Source: an uncultured Aquimonas sp. (lineage in GTDB: Bacteria > Pseudomonadota > Gammaproteobacteria > Xanthomonadales > Xanthomonadaceae). Taken from it: DNA of 64,000 nucleotides. Both the position numbers and the translations under genes were made by a program. The first letter of the stretch is position 1, and the number at the start of each line of letters is the position of its first letter. The notes under the pieces were generated by a model. That model searched no databases and was not told where the DNA came from. It saw nothing but the letters and a program-made list of their open reading frames with translations. Positions 17,059 to 25,713 of this stretch are shown here, one piece after another. The stretch covers positions 14,807-78,806 of the forward strand of contig NZ_CALART010000067.1 in assembly GCF_937888285.1 (NCBI RefSeq), read 5' to 3'.

Positions 17059-17225
17059 GGGAATCGGGATTGGGGAATCGGGAATCGTTCGAAGCATGTG
17101 CCGCGAGGCTCCGGCCCGCTGGGTCGCTCGATAGCCCTGTGCGTCTTTGTTGTGTGGGGGCGCCAGAGGGGAGCTGGCGCCACTCCAGAATTAACGATTC
17201 CCGATTCCCGATTCCCGATTCCCGG
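17059..17225. repeat. GGGAATC inverted-repeat element
   Basis: Left arm 17059-17089 is built of GGGAATC/GGGATTG units. Right arm 17193-17225 is four GATTCCC units in the opposite sense, ending in CCGG. About 103 bases lie between them, including a small GCTGGCGCCA palindrome. The element fills the gap between two minus-strand genes. A variant copy of one arm is at 58594-58622. Such units recur between genes in Xanthomonas relatives. It may fold into a long hairpin or be a short mobile element. Confidence 0.7.
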
Positions 17226-17229
17226 CCCT

Positions 17230-17982
17230 TCAAACCCACGCCGCAACCATCACCCGCTTGCGATGCACCAGCTGCTCGTAGCCGTCGGCGGGCACCGGCA
17301 GCACTTCGACGCGCGAGAAGCCGATCCGCTGCAGGATCCACACCAGGGCTTCGGTGCTGGGTACCAGACAGATGCCGGTCGTGCTGGCCTCGGGGCCGTG
17401 GGTCTCTTCGGTCTCGTCGATGATGCCGAAGCTGCCCTTCAGCGGCCGCACGAAGCGGTAGCTGCCGTAGTCGACCCAGCCGGTCAGGCCGGGCACGACC
17501 TGGGTCTCGATGACGCAGACCTTCTTCGTCAGCGCGCGCGCCACGCGCAGCGCGCCCACGGGGTTCTCCAAGTGGTAGATCAGGCCGAAGCAGAGCACCA
17601 GGTCGTGCACGCCGAGGGCCGTCGTGTCGAGCGCATGCACGTCGCTCTGGACCACGTTGATCTGCGGCAGGCCCAGCGCATCGCGGATCAGGCGTGAATC
17701 GGCGACGTGCTCGTCGCGGGCATCCACGCTCAGCACCTTGCCGAATCCGGCCTGCGCCAGCTGCACCGAGAACCAGCCCTGGTGGCAGGCCAGGTCCACC
17801 GACGTCAGCTGCGAGCGGTCGCCGGCAAACTCCTGCGCGATCAGCGCGTCCAGCATCTGCGAGCGGGTGTGGTGGATCGCGTCCAGCACGCCGCCGTCAT
17901 AGGTCGGCGTCATCGCCCCCGAAGGCAGCTTGAAGGGATAGAACCAGGTCTTGGCCAGCGCGCGCGATTCGAGTTCGGACAT
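17230..17982 (-). CDS. Class I SAM-dependent methyltransferase
   Basis: A 250-residue methyltransferase of the Rossmann class I type. Motif I is SVDLACHQGWFSVQLAQAG (about 62-80), the acidic motif II VLSVDAR follows, and motif IV is HDLVLCFGLIYHLENPVG. The GLIYHLENP signature is close to CmoB/DUF1698-type enzymes and to several natural-product methyltransferases, so the substrate is uncertain. It is too short for CmoB itself. The ATG at 17982 is 27 bases downstream of TAAACT (minus strand, 18015-18010), a possible -10 element. It precedes the repeat element at 17059-17225 and stands alone. Confidence 0.8.
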   Translation of the reverse strand: MSELESRALAKTWFYPFKLPSGAMTPTYDGGVLDAIHHTRSQMLDALIAQEFAGDRSQLTSVDLACHQGWFSVQLAQAGFGKVLSVDARDEHVADSRLIRDALGLPQINVVQSDVHALDTTALGVHDLVLCFGLIYHLENPVGALRVARALTKKVCVIETQVVPGLTGWVDYGSYRFVRPLKGSFGIIDETEETHGPEASTTGICLVPSTEALVWILQRIGFSRVEVLPVPADGYEQLVHRKRVMVAAWV

Positions 17983-18215
17983 GGACGGGACATCCGCGAA
18001 AGGGCACGTAGTTTAGTGGACTGCAGCCGCGAGCGAGAGCAGCGCATCGGTTGAGCCCTGGCCCTCCACGGGGCCGACGCTCGCCGCTTTGTCATAGGAT
18101 GGGCCCTGGCCCACCATAAGCTCGATACTCGCCTCGGTATCGGGGCGGGTGCCGAGGTCGCTCCAACGCGCGCGTTTGCCGCAGCGAAGCGCCGGTTCGC
18201 GGGCCAGGACCCGTC

Positions 18216-19157
18216 CTACCGCCCCCACCACGCCCCGGGGAAATACACCCCTGGCGCCGGACGCTCGCGGAACACCTCGTGGCGGAAGCGGAACAGCTCG
18301 GCGGGGCGTCCGCCGGTGCCATGGTCAAGCCGACCCGTGCCCTCGACCAGGCCGGCCGCTTCAATCAGCCGGCGAAAGTTCTGCTTGTGCACGCGCGCGC
18401 CGGCCAGTGCCTCGACCACACGCTGCAGCTGGCCCAGGGTGAACTCCGGCGGCAGCAGCTCGAACACGACGGGGCGGTACTTCAGCTTGCCGCGCAGGCG
18501 GCCCAGCGCGGTGGCGAGAATTCGCCGATGGTCGGCCGCCATCACGCGACCCGAGCCGGGCGCGGGTTCGCCTTCGCCGCGGTCGCGCAGGGCCTCGCCG
18601 ACGGCGCCGGCCTCCCACAGCAGCTCGTAGCGTTCCAGCGTGCGCTCCGGGTCCCAGGGCGCGTCATCGAAGCCGAACACCAGGTCAGCGCGTTCGCGCC
18701 TGCGTTTCTCGCGGCCGGCCCAGGCGTAGAGATGCGGCTTCAGGTCGCGGTCGATCAGCGCGGGGCGGCCGCCGCGCCAGTCTTCCCAAGGGAGGTAGGC
18801 ATACCAGTTGGACCATTGAGCAGTGAGCTCGCGCGGCAGCGGCTGCTCGCGCACGAGCGCCAGATACGCGGTCGACACCACGCGCGCGCCGAGCTCGCGT
18901 TCGCGCGGGTCACGCTCGCGGTCGCCGTAGGTGTAGAGCTGCTCGACATAGCCCAGAGGGAAGCCGGTCTGCTGCTCGACCCAGTCGCGCAGGCCGCGCT
19001 CGATGGTCAGGTGCCTGGCCACGTCCAGCGGGCCTGAGGGCAGGGCCTCCTCGCCGCCCGCCTCGCGCACGGTCAGCACGCGCGGCGTCTCCTCGGTGAC
19101 CGCGATGATCACGGCCTCAAGGCTGAGCAGCAGCAGGGTCGGAGCGGAGGCCGGCAT
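18216..19157 (-). CDS. Nudix-fold protein with C-terminal winged helix (NrtR-like, COG4111 type)
   Basis: A 313-residue protein. Residues 5-165 have a Nudix-like fold, but the catalytic box is broken: where GX5EX7REUXEEXGU is expected the sequence reads LTIERGLRDWVEQQTGFP, with most catalytic glutamates lost. Residues about 220-300 form a winged-helix region (FTLGQLQRVVEALAGARVHK, followed by NFRRLIEAAGLVE) shared with NrtR-type regulators. The sequence therefore suggests a ligand-sensing transcription factor, with NAD or ADP-ribose metabolites being the usual effectors of relatives; this is inference. The start at 19157 directly follows TATACT (minus strand 19171-19166) with 8 bases between, so the message may be leaderless. 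It is divergent from the VWA gene, which could be its target. Confidence 0.75.
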   Translation of the reverse strand: MPASAPTLLLLSLEAVIIAVTEETPRVLTVREAGGEEALPSGPLDVARHLTIERGLRDWVEQQTGFPLGYVEQLYTYGDRERDPRERELGARVVSTAYLALVREQPLPRELTAQWSNWYAYLPWEDWRGGRPALIDRDLKPHLYAWAGREKRRRERADLVFGFDDAPWDPERTLERYELLWEAGAVGEALRDRGEGEPAPGSGRVMAADHRRILATALGRLRGKLKYRPVVFELLPPEFTLGQLQRVVEALAGARVHKQNFRRLIEAAGLVEGTGRLDHGTGGRPAELFRFRHEVFRERPAPGVYFPGAWWGR

Positions 19158-19322
19158 GGGCGCGGAGTATAGCGGCGGGCCGTTTGCACCCCCTTCGACG
19201 ACTGCAGTTCCTCTCGATCGAAGGGATTGAGAACTCATCCTGATGTCCTACGCAGTCGCCTTCCTACGTAGCCGACAGTCGTGGCTCCCAGCCGCTCACC
19301 CTGCCAAGCACAGAGGTATCCG

Positions 19323-21080
19323 ATGCATCGCACGACCGCCCGTAGCCTCGCCGGCCTGCTGATCAGCCTGGCTTCTGCCGCCAGCGCCAATGAAGCCACC
19401 CTGGTGGTGCTCGATGCCTCGGGCTCGATGTGGGGCCAGATCGAGGGCAGGGCCAAGCTCGAGATCGCCCGCGAGACGCTTGCCGACGCGCTGGCCGCGC
19501 TGCCGGCCACGACCGAGATCGGCCTCATGGCCTACGGCCACCGGCGCCGCGGCGACTGTGGCGATATCGAGCTGGTGGTTCCGCCCTCCGCTGGCAGCAC
19601 CGACGCCATCAACGCCGCCGTGAGGGACATGAAGTTCCAGGGCATGACCCCGCTGACCGAATCGGTGCGCCGTGCGGCGGTGGCGCTTCGTCACACGGAG
19701 CGTGCGGCGCGCGTGGTGCTGATTACCGATGGCGTAGAGACCTGCGATGCCGACCCCTGCGCCTTGGGCGAGGAACTGGCGGCCAGCGGCGTCGACTTCA
19801 CCGCGCATGTGGTCGGTTTCGGCCTCAGTGAGCAGGAAGGTCGCCAGGTGGCCTGCCTCGCCGAGCGCACGGGCGGCCGCTACCTGCAGGCCAATGACGT
19901 GGCCGCGCTGCAGGCAGCCCTGCAGCAGGCGATGGTGGAAGCCCCGCTGCCACCGCCCATGCCGATTCCGGAAGCCTCGCTGCAGGCGCCCGCGCAGGTG
20001 GCCATCGCCAGCACGATCGAGGTCGGCTGGCAGGGGCCGGGCGATGCACGTGATGACCTCCAGCTGTTCGATCCGCGCGCCGCCGAGGGCACCGGTCGCG
20101 TGCTGCGCAGCCAGCGCCTCAATCAGGACCGCGGCTTCGATGGGCGCAGTGCGCGGCTGGTGATGGCGGCCGAGCCCGGCCACTACGAACTGCGCTACTG
20201 GCACGGTGAGCTGCAGCGCGTGCTGGCGCGGCAGCCGATCGAACTGGTCGCCGCCGAGGTCAGCCTGGACGCACCCGCGCAGGTGTCGATCGGCGCGACC
20301 TTTGTGGTCCGCTGGCAGGGGCCGGGCGCCGTGCGTGACGACGTGCAGCTGGTGGCTGCTGGTGCGGCTGCCGGCGGCGAGGTCATCCGCCGCCAGCGCC
20401 TGAACCAGGACCGCGGCTTCGAGCGCCGCGAGGCCAGCCTGCAGGCACCGACCGAGCCCGGTGCCTATCTGCTGCGCTACTTCAACGGCGAGAACGGCGA
20501 GGTGCTGGCCGAGCGTGCGATCGCGGTGGTGGCGGCCGAGGTCAGTCTGGAGGCGCCCGATGAAGTCGACATGGGGCGGCCCTTCACCGTTCGCTGGCAG
20601 GGGCCGGGTGCCGTGCGCGACGACCTGCAGATCATCGCCGCCGGCGACGCCCGGGTGATCCGCCGCCAGCGTCTCAACCAGGACCGCGGCTTTGATCGCC
20701 GGGAGGTCAGCATCACCGCCCCGATCACGCCCGGCAGCTACAGCCTGCGCTACTTCAGCGGCACCGACGATCGCGTGCTGGTCGAGCGCGTATTCACCGT
20801 GCGAGCCATTCCGGTGAGTCTGGACGCCCCGGCCAGCGTGCCGGCCGGACAGCGCTTCACCCTGCGCTGGCAGGGGCCGGGGGCGGTGCGTGACGACGTG
20901 CAGATCCTCGAAGCCGGTGGCGACACCGTTGTGCGTCGCCAGCGTCTGAATCAGGACCGCGGCTTCGCCAGCAACGAGGTCAGTCTGGTGGCGCCGGAGC
21001 AGCCCGGGAACTACCGCCTGCGCTACTGGAACGGCGAGTCCGACACTGGCCTGGTGGAACGACCGCTGCGGGTGGAGTAG
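19323..21080 (+). CDS. Exported VWA-domain protein with four tandem WQGPG repeats
   Basis: A 585-residue protein. A signal peptide (about 1-22) is followed by a von Willebrand A domain (25-205) with an intact MIDAS: D31, S33 and S35 in DASGSMW, and a later LITDGVETC loop. From about residue 215 to the end are four repeats of 91-95 residues, each starting with a short beta strand and containing WQGPG (W236, W331, W425, W516), RDDxQ, the nearly invariant RLNQDRGF and YxLRY. The repeats look like Ig-like units seen in other bacterial VWA proteins, here unusually alike. It probably binds a metal-dependent partner in the periplasm or at the surface. The ATG at 19323 was chosen for the signal peptide. 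Confidence 0.85.
   Translation: MHRTTARSLAGLLISLASAASANEATLVVLDASGSMWGQIEGRAKLEIARETLADALAALPATTEIGLMAYGHRRRGDCGDIELVVPPSAGSTDAINAAVRDMKFQGMTPLTESVRRAAVALRHTERAARVVLITDGVETCDADPCALGEELAASGVDFTAHVVGFGLSEQEGRQVACLAERTGGRYLQANDVAALQAALQQAMVEAPLPPPMPIPEASLQAPAQVAIASTIEVGWQGPGDARDDLQLFDPRAAEGTGRVLRSQRLNQDRGFDGRSARLVMAAEPGHYELRYWHGELQRVLARQPIELVAAEVSLDAPAQVSIGATFVVRWQGPGAVRDDVQLVAAGAAAGGEVIRRQRLNQDRGFERREASLQAPTEPGAYLLRYFNGENGEVLAERAIAVVAAEVSLEAPDEVDMGRPFTVRWQGPGAVRDDLQIIAAGDARVIRRQRLNQDRGFDRREVSITAPITPGSYSLRYFSGTDDRVLVERVFTVRAIPVSLDAPASVPAGQRFTLRWQGPGAVRDDVQILEAGGDTVVRRQRLNQDRGFASNEVSLVAPEQPGNYRLRYWNGESDTGLVERPLRVE
19923..21080 (+). repeat. Coding tandem repeat array, four units of about 91-95 codons
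   Basis: Four units inside the VWA gene keep near-identical DNA cores, for example CAGGACCGCGGCTT at about 20125, 20406, 20680 and 20955, and TGGCAGGGGCCGGG in each. The strong nucleotide identity suggests recent duplication or ongoing homogenisation. Confidence 0.8.
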
Positions 21081-21150
21081 GGCGCGGCGCCTGCCGGCCT
21101 TCAGTCTCCGCGCGCTACCCTATGCGGCCGTTCGCCTGAGCGCTGCCCGC

Positions 21151-22149
21151 GTGCCCGCCGACTTCGCCGCCAGCTTCCGCCTGTCCGTCGCCCCGATGAT
21201 GGACTGGACCGACCGCCACTGCCGCGTGTTCCACCGCGCGCTGGCGCCGCATGCGCGCCTGTACACCGAGATGGTGCACGCGCAGGCGGTCATCCACGGC
21301 GATCGCGAGCGCCTGCTGGGATTCGATGCGGTCGAGCACCCGCTGGCGCTGCAGCTGGGCGGCAGTGAGCCGGAACTGCTGGCGCAGGCCGCGCGCATCG
21401 GTGCCGACTGGGGCTATGACGAGATCAACCTGAATGTCGGCTGCCCCTCGGACCGCGTGCAGGCCGGCCGTTTCGGCGCCTGTCTGATGCTGGAGCCGCA
21501 GCGTGTGGCCGACTGCTTCGCCGCCATGCGGGCCGCGGTGGCGGTGCCGGTGACGATCAAGTGCCGCATCGGCGTCGACGACCAGGACGAGGCCGACAGC
21601 CTGTTCGGCTTCGTCGAAACGCTGGCCGCCGCCGGCTGCCGCAGTTTCATCGTGCATGCCCGCAAGGCCTGGCTGCAGGGCCTGTCGCCGAAGCAGAACC
21701 GCGAGGTTCCGCCGCTGAACTACCCGCTGGTGCATCGGCTCAAGCGCGAGCGGCCGGAACTGCAGGTTGCGATCAATGGCGGCATCGCCAGCGAGGTCGC
21801 GGTGCAGGAGCAGCTCGCCCACGTCGATGGCGTGATGATCGGTCGCGCCGCCTATCACGACCCCTACCTGCTGCATCGCCTCGATCGGGCACTGTTCGCG
21901 CACGAGGCGCCGCTGCAGACGCGCGAGGAACTGCTGCGTTCGCTGCAGCCGCACGTGCGCGAGCTTCGGGCGCGCGGCGTGATGCTCAAGCACTTCAGCC
22001 GCCACATCCTCGGCCTGTTCGCGGGCCAGCCTGGCGGCCGCCAGTTCCGCCAGATCCTGAGCACCGAGGCGCATCGCCCCGAGGCCGGCTGGGAGCTGAT
22101 CGAGCGCGCGCTCGCGGCGGTCGAGCGGCAGCAGGTGCGCGCGGCATGA
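21151..22149 (+). CDS. dusA: tRNA-dihydrouridine(20/20a) synthase
   Basis: Flavoenzyme that reduces U20/U20a in the tRNA D-loop. The 332-residue protein has the TIM-barrel Dus pattern: APMMDWTDRHCR at 14-25, the catalytic loop NLNVGCPSD with C98, the FMN-phosphate segment INGGIAS and IGRAAYHDPYLL. The GTG at 21151 is the best start, since an upstream ATG at 21122 meets a stop after five codons. The QNREVPPLNY segment is typical of DusA rather than DusB or DusC. It overlaps the following hydrolase gene by four bases (ATGA at 22146-22149), so the two are co-transcribed. Confidence 0.95.
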   Translation: MPADFAASFRLSVAPMMDWTDRHCRVFHRALAPHARLYTEMVHAQAVIHGDRERLLGFDAVEHPLALQLGGSEPELLAQAARIGADWGYDEINLNVGCPSDRVQAGRFGACLMLEPQRVADCFAAMRAAVAVPVTIKCRIGVDDQDEADSLFGFVETLAAAGCRSFIVHARKAWLQGLSPKQNREVPPLNYPLVHRLKRERPELQVAINGGIASEVAVQEQLAHVDGVMIGRAAYHDPYLLHRLDRALFAHEAPLQTREELLRSLQPHVRELRARGVMLKHFSRHILGLFAGQPGGRQFRQILSTEAHRPEAGWELIERALAAVERQQVRAA

Positions 22150-23048
22150 GCGTCTCCGAGGGTTTCGACGCCATGGCCGCGCGCGCGCTTGCCGCGGATC
22201 GCCCGCCCTGCGCGCGGGCGGCCTTTCTGGTGTCTCCGGCGGGCGCCGAACTGGCGGCGCAGTCGGCCAGCGACAACGCCTACATGGACCTCAAGCAGGT
22301 CTTCCGCACCGACCGTGCGCGCGCCCAGCACCAGGCCCTGCAGCGGGCGCTCGCAAGCGAGCTGCCGGTGCTCAGCTTCGCCGGTGATCCGGAGGCGCCG
22401 GACGGCATGTTTCCAAACAATGTGTTCGCCACCGCGCCGGGCCGCCTGATCCTGGGCCGCATGCGCCACCCGGTGCGCCAGCGCGAGGCCGAGCGGCCGG
22501 ACATCCGTGCCTTCTTCACCGGGTTGCTGGGCTATGCCGAGCTTGACCTGCGCGATGGCGAGGTCGGCGAGCTGACCGGCTCGCTGGTGATCGACCGCGC
22601 CCGCGGTATCGGCTACGCCGGCCTGGGCGAGCGCTGCACGCCCGCGGCTGCGCAGTCGATGGTCCAAGCATTCGGGCTGCGCGCGCTGCTGTGCGCGGAT
22701 CTGGCCGCAGGCGAGTACCACACCAATGTCGTGCTGTCGGTGCTGGCTGGGCGCATGGTGGTGATCTGTGCGGACGGCTTCGCGGATCCCTCCGCTGCGG
22801 AAGCCATCGCGGCGGTGTATGCGCCGCATGTGCTGTGGCTCGAACCCGCGCAGAAGAATGCCTTCGCGGCCAACTGCATCAGTCTCGCCAGCGACTCGGT
22901 GTGGATGAGCGCGCGCGCCGCCTGCAGCCTGCGGCCGGACCAGCGCCTGCAGCTGGAGCGCGCCGGCTTCGCATTGCGAAGCGTCGAACTGGACGAGATC
23001 GAGAAGGCCGGCGGCAGCCTGCGCTGCTGCGTGGCGGAAATCTTCTGA
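22146..23048 (+). CDS. Arginine deiminase / dimethylargininase-fold hydrolase (CtlX-like)
   Basis: A 300-residue protein of the guanidino-group modifying (amidinotransferase) superfamily. Family landmarks are the FPNNVFATAP loop, the catalytic His in GEYHTNVVLSV, the KNAFAANCISL strand and the C-terminal nucleophile Cys in GGSLRCCVAEIF. The FPNN motif resembles citrulline-hydrolase CtlX and related arginine-deiminase-like proteins, so a substrate with a guanidino or ureido group is likely; the exact one is not known. Its ATG overlaps the dusA stop. No signal peptide is seen. An arginase gene is elsewhere in the window (32739-33689), but there is no local pathway link. Confidence 0.82.
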   Translation: MSVSEGFDAMAARALAADRPPCARAAFLVSPAGAELAAQSASDNAYMDLKQVFRTDRARAQHQALQRALASELPVLSFAGDPEAPDGMFPNNVFATAPGRLILGRMRHPVRQREAERPDIRAFFTGLLGYAELDLRDGEVGELTGSLVIDRARGIGYAGLGERCTPAAAQSMVQAFGLRALLCADLAAGEYHTNVVLSVLAGRMVVICADGFADPSAAEAIAAVYAPHVLWLEPAQKNAFAANCISLASDSVWMSARAACSLRPDQRLQLERAGFALRSVELDEIEKAGGSLRCCVAEIF

Positions 23049-23156
23049 ATGCAAGCCCTGGATGCTTGGCCGACTTCAGTACGGATTCACCCCCTGCTGG
23101 CGAGACTGCCAGCCACTTCCCCGCCCGCCGTCGCAGTGGTCTAAGATCGCGCTCCC

Positions 23157-23468
23157 ATGTCATTCCCCCGTCTGCCCACGCTGCTGATCTGCCTGCTGCT
23201 GCCGGTGCCGAAAGCACTGGCGTCGGATACGGCAGACCGCGCGCCGGAACCGCCGCCCTCCGAGCTGCGTGATTCCGTGCGTCGCGTCGAGCGAGAGACC
23301 GGTGGACGTGTGCTGCGCGTCGAGCCGGTTCGGCGCGGTGGGCAGGACACCTATCGCATGAAGGTGCTGACCCCCGAGGGGCGTGTCCGCGTGATGCAGG
23401 ACAGCTACCGCGATGATCGCCGGCGCGGCAGCCGCTCGGAGCCGCCGGGTGGCTACCGCGACGAGTGA
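23157..23468 (+). CDS. Exported PepSY-like protein upstream of phoP
   Basis: A 103-residue protein with a signal peptide (MSFPRLPTLLICLLLPVPKA, then LASDTA). The rest has a PepSY-like pattern, a short helix RDSVRRVERETGG then two strands (RVLRVEPVRRGGQDTYRMKV and LTPEGRVRVM), and a basic, Arg-rich tail. PepSY-like proteins of this size are often encoded next to PhoP/PhoQ-type systems and may bind peptide or metal in the periplasm. The message may be leaderless, with TAAGAT at 23142-23147. It sits 90 bases before phoP on the same strand and may be its co-regulated partner. Confidence 0.75.
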   Translation: MSFPRLPTLLICLLLPVPKALASDTADRAPEPPPSELRDSVRRVERETGGRVLRVEPVRRGGQDTYRMKVLTPEGRVRVMQDSYRDDRRRGSRSEPPGGYRDE

Positions 23469-23558
23469 GTACGATTGTCGACACGTGGACAATCCCCGGC
23501 CGGGCGCCGCCGGCCCAGACCTTGGCCATACCTGATCCCTGCATGAGGAGTCGATCCG

Positions 23559-24239
23559 ATGCGCATCCTGCTGGTTGAAGACGAAGCGCCGCTGCGTGAA
23601 ACCCTCGGTGCCCGCCTGAAGCGCGAGGGCTACGCCGTTGACCTCGCCCAGGACGGCGAGGAGGGGCTCTACCTCGGCCGCGAAGTGCCTTTCGATGTTG
23701 CGGTCATCGATCTCGGCCTGCCCAAGATGTCCGGCATGGACCTGGTCCGCGCCCTGCGCTCGGAGGGCAAGAAGTTCCCGATCCTGATCCTCACCGCGCG
23801 ATCCAGCTGGCAGGACAAGGTCGAAGGCCTGAAGTCGGGCGCAGACGACTACCTGGTCAAGCCCTTCCACGTCGAAGAGCTGCTGGCGCGCCTGAACGCG
23901 CTGCTGCGACGGGCCGCCGGCTGGAGCAAGCCCTCGCTCGATTGCGGCCCGGTCAAACTCGATCTCGCCGCGCAGACCGTCAGCGTGAATGGCCAGGGCG
24001 TCGAGCTCACCAGCTACGAGTACAAGGTCCTCGAGTACCTGATGCTGCATGCAGGCGAGCTGGTGTCCAAGGCCGACCTCACCGAGCACATCTACCAGCA
24101 GGATTTTGACCGCGACTCCAATGTACTGGAGGTCTTCATCGGTCGACTGCGCAAGAAACTCGACCCGGACGGCGAGCTGAAGCCCATCGAGACCGTGCGC
24201 GGACGCGGCTATCGCTTCGCGATTCCGCGCGACGAATAG
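23559..24239 (+). CDS. phoP: PhoP-type response regulator
   Basis: A 226-residue OmpR-family regulator. The receiver has the acidic pocket EDE at 7-9, phospho-acceptor D51 (AVIDLGLPKMSG), the switch Thr in LILTARSSW and the KP pair near 100 (LVKPFHVEELL). The C-terminal winged helix (about 130-224) shows the ELTSYEYKVLEYLM and VRGRGYRFAIP signatures. The match is closer to PhoP than to other OmpR members. The start at 23559 follows GAGGAG at 23543-23548. It should regulate envelope and Mg2+ or peptide stress genes with the adjacent sensor kinase. Confidence 0.93.
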   Translation: MRILLVEDEAPLRETLGARLKREGYAVDLAQDGEEGLYLGREVPFDVAVIDLGLPKMSGMDLVRALRSEGKKFPILILTARSSWQDKVEGLKSGADDYLVKPFHVEELLARLNALLRRAAGWSKPSLDCGPVKLDLAAQTVSVNGQGVELTSYEYKVLEYLMLHAGELVSKADLTEHIYQQDFDRDSNVLEVFIGRLRKKLDPDGELKPIETVRGRGYRFAIPRDE

Positions 24240-24266
24240 TCGCGATGTCGGGTTCACTCCGCCAAG

Positions 24267-24288
24267 CCCGGCGCACTGCGCCGGGTTT
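24267..24288 (+). terminator. Hairpin between phoP and phoQ
   Basis: Perfect 8-bp stem CCCGGCGC/GCGCCGGG with ACT loop, followed by TTT. It lies in the 70-base gap between the two genes and could act as a partial terminator that lowers sensor kinase expression. Confidence 0.6.
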
Positions 24289-24309
24289 CGCGTTTGCGCA
24301 GGGTCGGCG

Positions 24310-25713
24310 GTGAGCGCCGCTGTGGATCCCCCCGCGGGGCGTGGGGTGCTGTCCCTGCAGGGGCGCCAGCTGCTGGCCGCCGCACTTGGCCTCGTGGCCT
24401 TCCTGAGCCTTACCGGGTTCGCCCTGGACCGCGCCTTCTCGGAGGCCGCAGTCTCGAACCTGCGCGAGCGCCTGCAGACCTATGCACATGCCTACCTGGC
24501 TGGCGCGGACCTTGCCCGCGGCGGCGAGCTGATCATCCCCGAGGTGCCTCCGGAACCGCGCTTTCTCACCGGTGGCTCGGGCCTGTATGCGGCCGTGCGC
24601 TCCGACAGCTTCACCTGGGAGTCGCCTTCGGCGATCTCGCGAAAGGTGCCTTCAGAGATGGATCTCGCGATGGGCGAGGTGCGCTTCGAGGGGCCCATCG
24701 ACAGCGACGAGGGGCCGGTGTACCGACTGGGTCTGGGCGTGGCCTGGACCAGCGAAGCGGACGAAGACGTGGATTTCTCCATCGTCATCGTCGAGACGGC
24801 CGAGGCCGTGGATGCACAGGTGGCAGTGTTCCGCCGCACGCTGTGGGCCTACCTCGGTGCTGCGGCCGCCCTGCTGCTGGCGGTACAGATCCTGATCTCG
24901 CGCTGGAGTCTGCAGCCGCTGCGTGCGGTGGTCGTAGAACTCGCCGAGGTCGAGCGCGGCAAGCGCGAGCGCCTGCGCGGCGGCTATCCGCGCGAGCTGG
25001 CCTTGCTCACCAACAACATCAACGAGCTGATCGACAGCGAGCGCGAGCACCTGATGCGCTACCGCAATACGCTCGGCGATCTCGCCCACAGCCTGAAGAC
25101 GCCGCTCGCCGTCCTGCGAACGCGGATCGAGGACGGCAGCGCCGACGACATCGACGGCCTGCGCGAGGACGTGCGCTCGCAGGTGGCGCGGATGGACGGC
25201 ATCGTCGCCTATCAGCTCGCGCGCGCTGCGACCACGGGGCACCAGGTCTTCGCCGCGCCGATCGCCATTGATCCGCACGTCGAATCGCTGGTGCAGAGCC
25301 TGGAGAAGGTCTACGCCCGCAAGAACGTCCTCTGCGAGTTCGATCTGGATCCGACCGCGCGCTTCTACGGCGAGCTCGGCGATCTGCTGGAGCTGCTCGG
25401 AAACCTGCTGGAGAACGCCTTCAAATGGGCCAACCACCGGGTGCTGCTGAGCACGCAGACCTTGACGGTTGCGCCACAGCGGCGCGCGGGCCTGCTGATC
25501 TCGGTCGAGGACGATGGCCCCGGTATCCCGCCCGAAAAGGTCGAGCACCTGCTGCAGCGCGGCGTGCGCGGCGACGAGCGCGTGCAGGGGCACGGCATCG
25601 GGCTGTCGATCGTGCAAGACATCGTCCGCGCCTATCGCGGCGAGCTGTCGGTCGAGCGCTCCGAGGAGTTGGGGGGCGCGCGCTTCGTGCTGCGGTTCTC
25701 GCCGGCGGGCTGA
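24310..25713 (+). CDS. phoQ: PhoQ-type sensor histidine kinase
   Basis: A 467-residue membrane kinase with a GTG start. Two membrane spans (about 17-37 and about 176-196) flank a periplasmic sensor domain of about 140 residues with an acidic patch (EVRFEGPIDSDEGPVY), as expected of a PhoQ sensor of divalent cations or cationic peptides. Cytosolic parts are HAMP-like, the DHp helix with H260 in GDLAHSLKTPLAVLR, and an ATPase domain with N-box NLLENAFKWA and G-box DDGPGIPPEKV, GHGIGLSIV. Its stop (25713) abuts the stop of the convergent mtfA gene (25714) with no space. The pair with phoP is certain. The exact ligand is inferred. Confidence 0.92.
   Translation: MSAAVDPPAGRGVLSLQGRQLLAAALGLVAFLSLTGFALDRAFSEAAVSNLRERLQTYAHAYLAGADLARGGELIIPEVPPEPRFLTGGSGLYAAVRSDSFTWESPSAISRKVPSEMDLAMGEVRFEGPIDSDEGPVYRLGLGVAWTSEADEDVDFSIVIVETAEAVDAQVAVFRRTLWAYLGAAAALLLAVQILISRWSLQPLRAVVVELAEVERGKRERLRGGYPRELALLTNNINELIDSEREHLMRYRNTLGDLAHSLKTPLAVLRTRIEDGSADDIDGLREDVRSQVARMDGIVAYQLARAATTGHQVFAAPIAIDPHVESLVQSLEKVYARKNVLCEFDLDPTARFYGELGDLLELLGNLLENAFKWANHRVLLSTQTLTVAPQRRAGLLISVEDDGPGIPPEKVEHLLQRGVRGDERVQGHGIGLSIVQDIVRAYRGELSVERSEELGGARFVLRFSPAG

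Noticed and set aside
19923..21080. CRISPR-like array
   Set aside because: The repeats are in frame, about 280 bases apart and fully coding within the VWA gene; no spacers and no cas genes.
22146..23048. Arginine deiminase operon with the arginase gene
   Set aside because: The two genes are about 10 kb apart with unrelated operons between, and no shared regulatory site was seen.
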